NCBI GenBank assembly: GCA_022825505.1 | Contig: JAJDWR010000027.1 | Coordinates: 79,377-143,376 of the forward strand | Reading direction: 5' to 3' | Source of the DNA: Gammaproteobacteria bacterium | Lineage (GTDB): Bacteria; Pseudomonadota; Gammaproteobacteria; Steroidobacterales; Rariloculaceae | Length of the DNA stretch: 64,000 nt | In this document: positions 63,883 to 64,000 of the stretch, in pieces | Numbering within the stretch: position 1 is the first letter of the stretch | Layout of the letters: the number at the start of each line of letters is the position of its first letter | Program-made: the position numbers and the translations under genes | Notes under the pieces: model-generated | What the model was told of the DNA's origin: nothing | Databases searched by the model: none | The model's input: only the letters and a program-made list of their open reading frames with translations

Positions 63883-64000
63883 TCAGAGGTTGAAGCGGAA
63901 CTCTAACCCGCATTCGTCACCGATTGTGCTGATGGGGTCATTTTGCCATTGGTGAAAGGGCTTTGGTCGGGCCCAGGCGACTCGAACGCCAAGGGTCGTG
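63883..64000 (-). CDS. C-terminus of a probable outer-membrane protein (cut by window edge)
   Basis: About 38 codons end at the TGA complement of 63883-63885. The tail reads TTLGVRVAWARPKPF, then QNDPISTIGDE and GLEFRFNL. Alternating hydrophobic residues and a terminal strand resemble the last beta-strand of an outer-membrane barrel, though the final residue is Leu, not Phe. Identity cannot be settled from this fragment. Confidence 0.45.
   Translation of the reverse strand, partial: TTLGVRVAWARPKPFHQWQNDPISTIGDECGLEFRFNL

Overview
This is a GC-rich bacterial chromosome segment, very probably gammaproteobacterial. The evidence is the gene order mreB-mreC-mreD-mrdA-rodA-mltB-dacA-lipB, a divergent prfA-prmC / TPR lipoprotein-lolB-tRNA-Gln-prs-rplY-pth-ychF block, the outer-membrane lipoprotein factor LolB and a tripartite tricarboxylate transporter. 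Aromatic and carboxylate uptake genes suggest a free-living or host-associated heterotroph. No 16S gene or other species marker lies in the window.

Layout. 1-4.0 kb (minus): the start of nadA, a beta-barrel protein, a Tat-exported aldo/keto reductase, a NadQ/NrtR-like NAD regulator and a TlpA-like thioredoxin. 4.2-13.3 kb: a homocysteine methyltransferase-like protein, a YfcG-type GST, an FAD-linked dehydrogenase, pobA, a RidA-like lipoprotein, a heat-shock-controlled Hsp20, and ligC-ligA-ligB. PobA makes protocatechuate and LigAB/LigC carry out the first 4,5-cleavage steps. 13.4-15.5 kb: tRNA-Arg, a DUF4143 ATPase and a Phd/VapC toxin-antitoxin pair, each pair or gene with an inverted-repeat operator. 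15.6-24.9 kb (minus): the cell-shape operon, with most genes overlapping by 4-8 nt. 25.0-28.3 kb: gatCAB. 29.2-34.8 kb: an ArsR-methyltransferase regulator in one overlapping unit with metF and metH, behind a promoter whose -10 lies inside a perfect palindrome. 34.8-43.2 kb: prmC-prfA, then the lolB-to-ychF block.

43.2-55.3 kb is an accessory island. It holds a three-gene minus operon with two uracil-DNA-glycosylase-like proteins, a divergent two-gene operon (an unknown 540-aa protein plus an 868-aa double-HKD phospholipase-D-type protein), an IS3 remnant, a tightly controlled 171-aa gene, a SprT-like protease flanked by duplicated modules, an orphan AbiEi-type antitoxin, and one intact plus two decayed Rpn/DUF4351 genes. 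This is the best candidate for an undescribed defence locus. 55.3-59.9 kb (minus) is tctCBA plus an MmgE/PrpD protein. 59.9-62.2 kb is an AT-rich patch and a transposase whose third catalytic acid reads as Gln. A secreted M20 peptidase closes the window, followed by the C-terminus of a probable outer-membrane protein.

The most unusual non-coding signal is a family of three 144-145 nt intergenic elements (6013-6157, 8977-9121, 63739-63882). Each has 27-31 bp terminal stems whose sequence is private to that copy, around a conserved core of about 83-90 nt. The core has inner hairpins, one of which shows compensatory changes.
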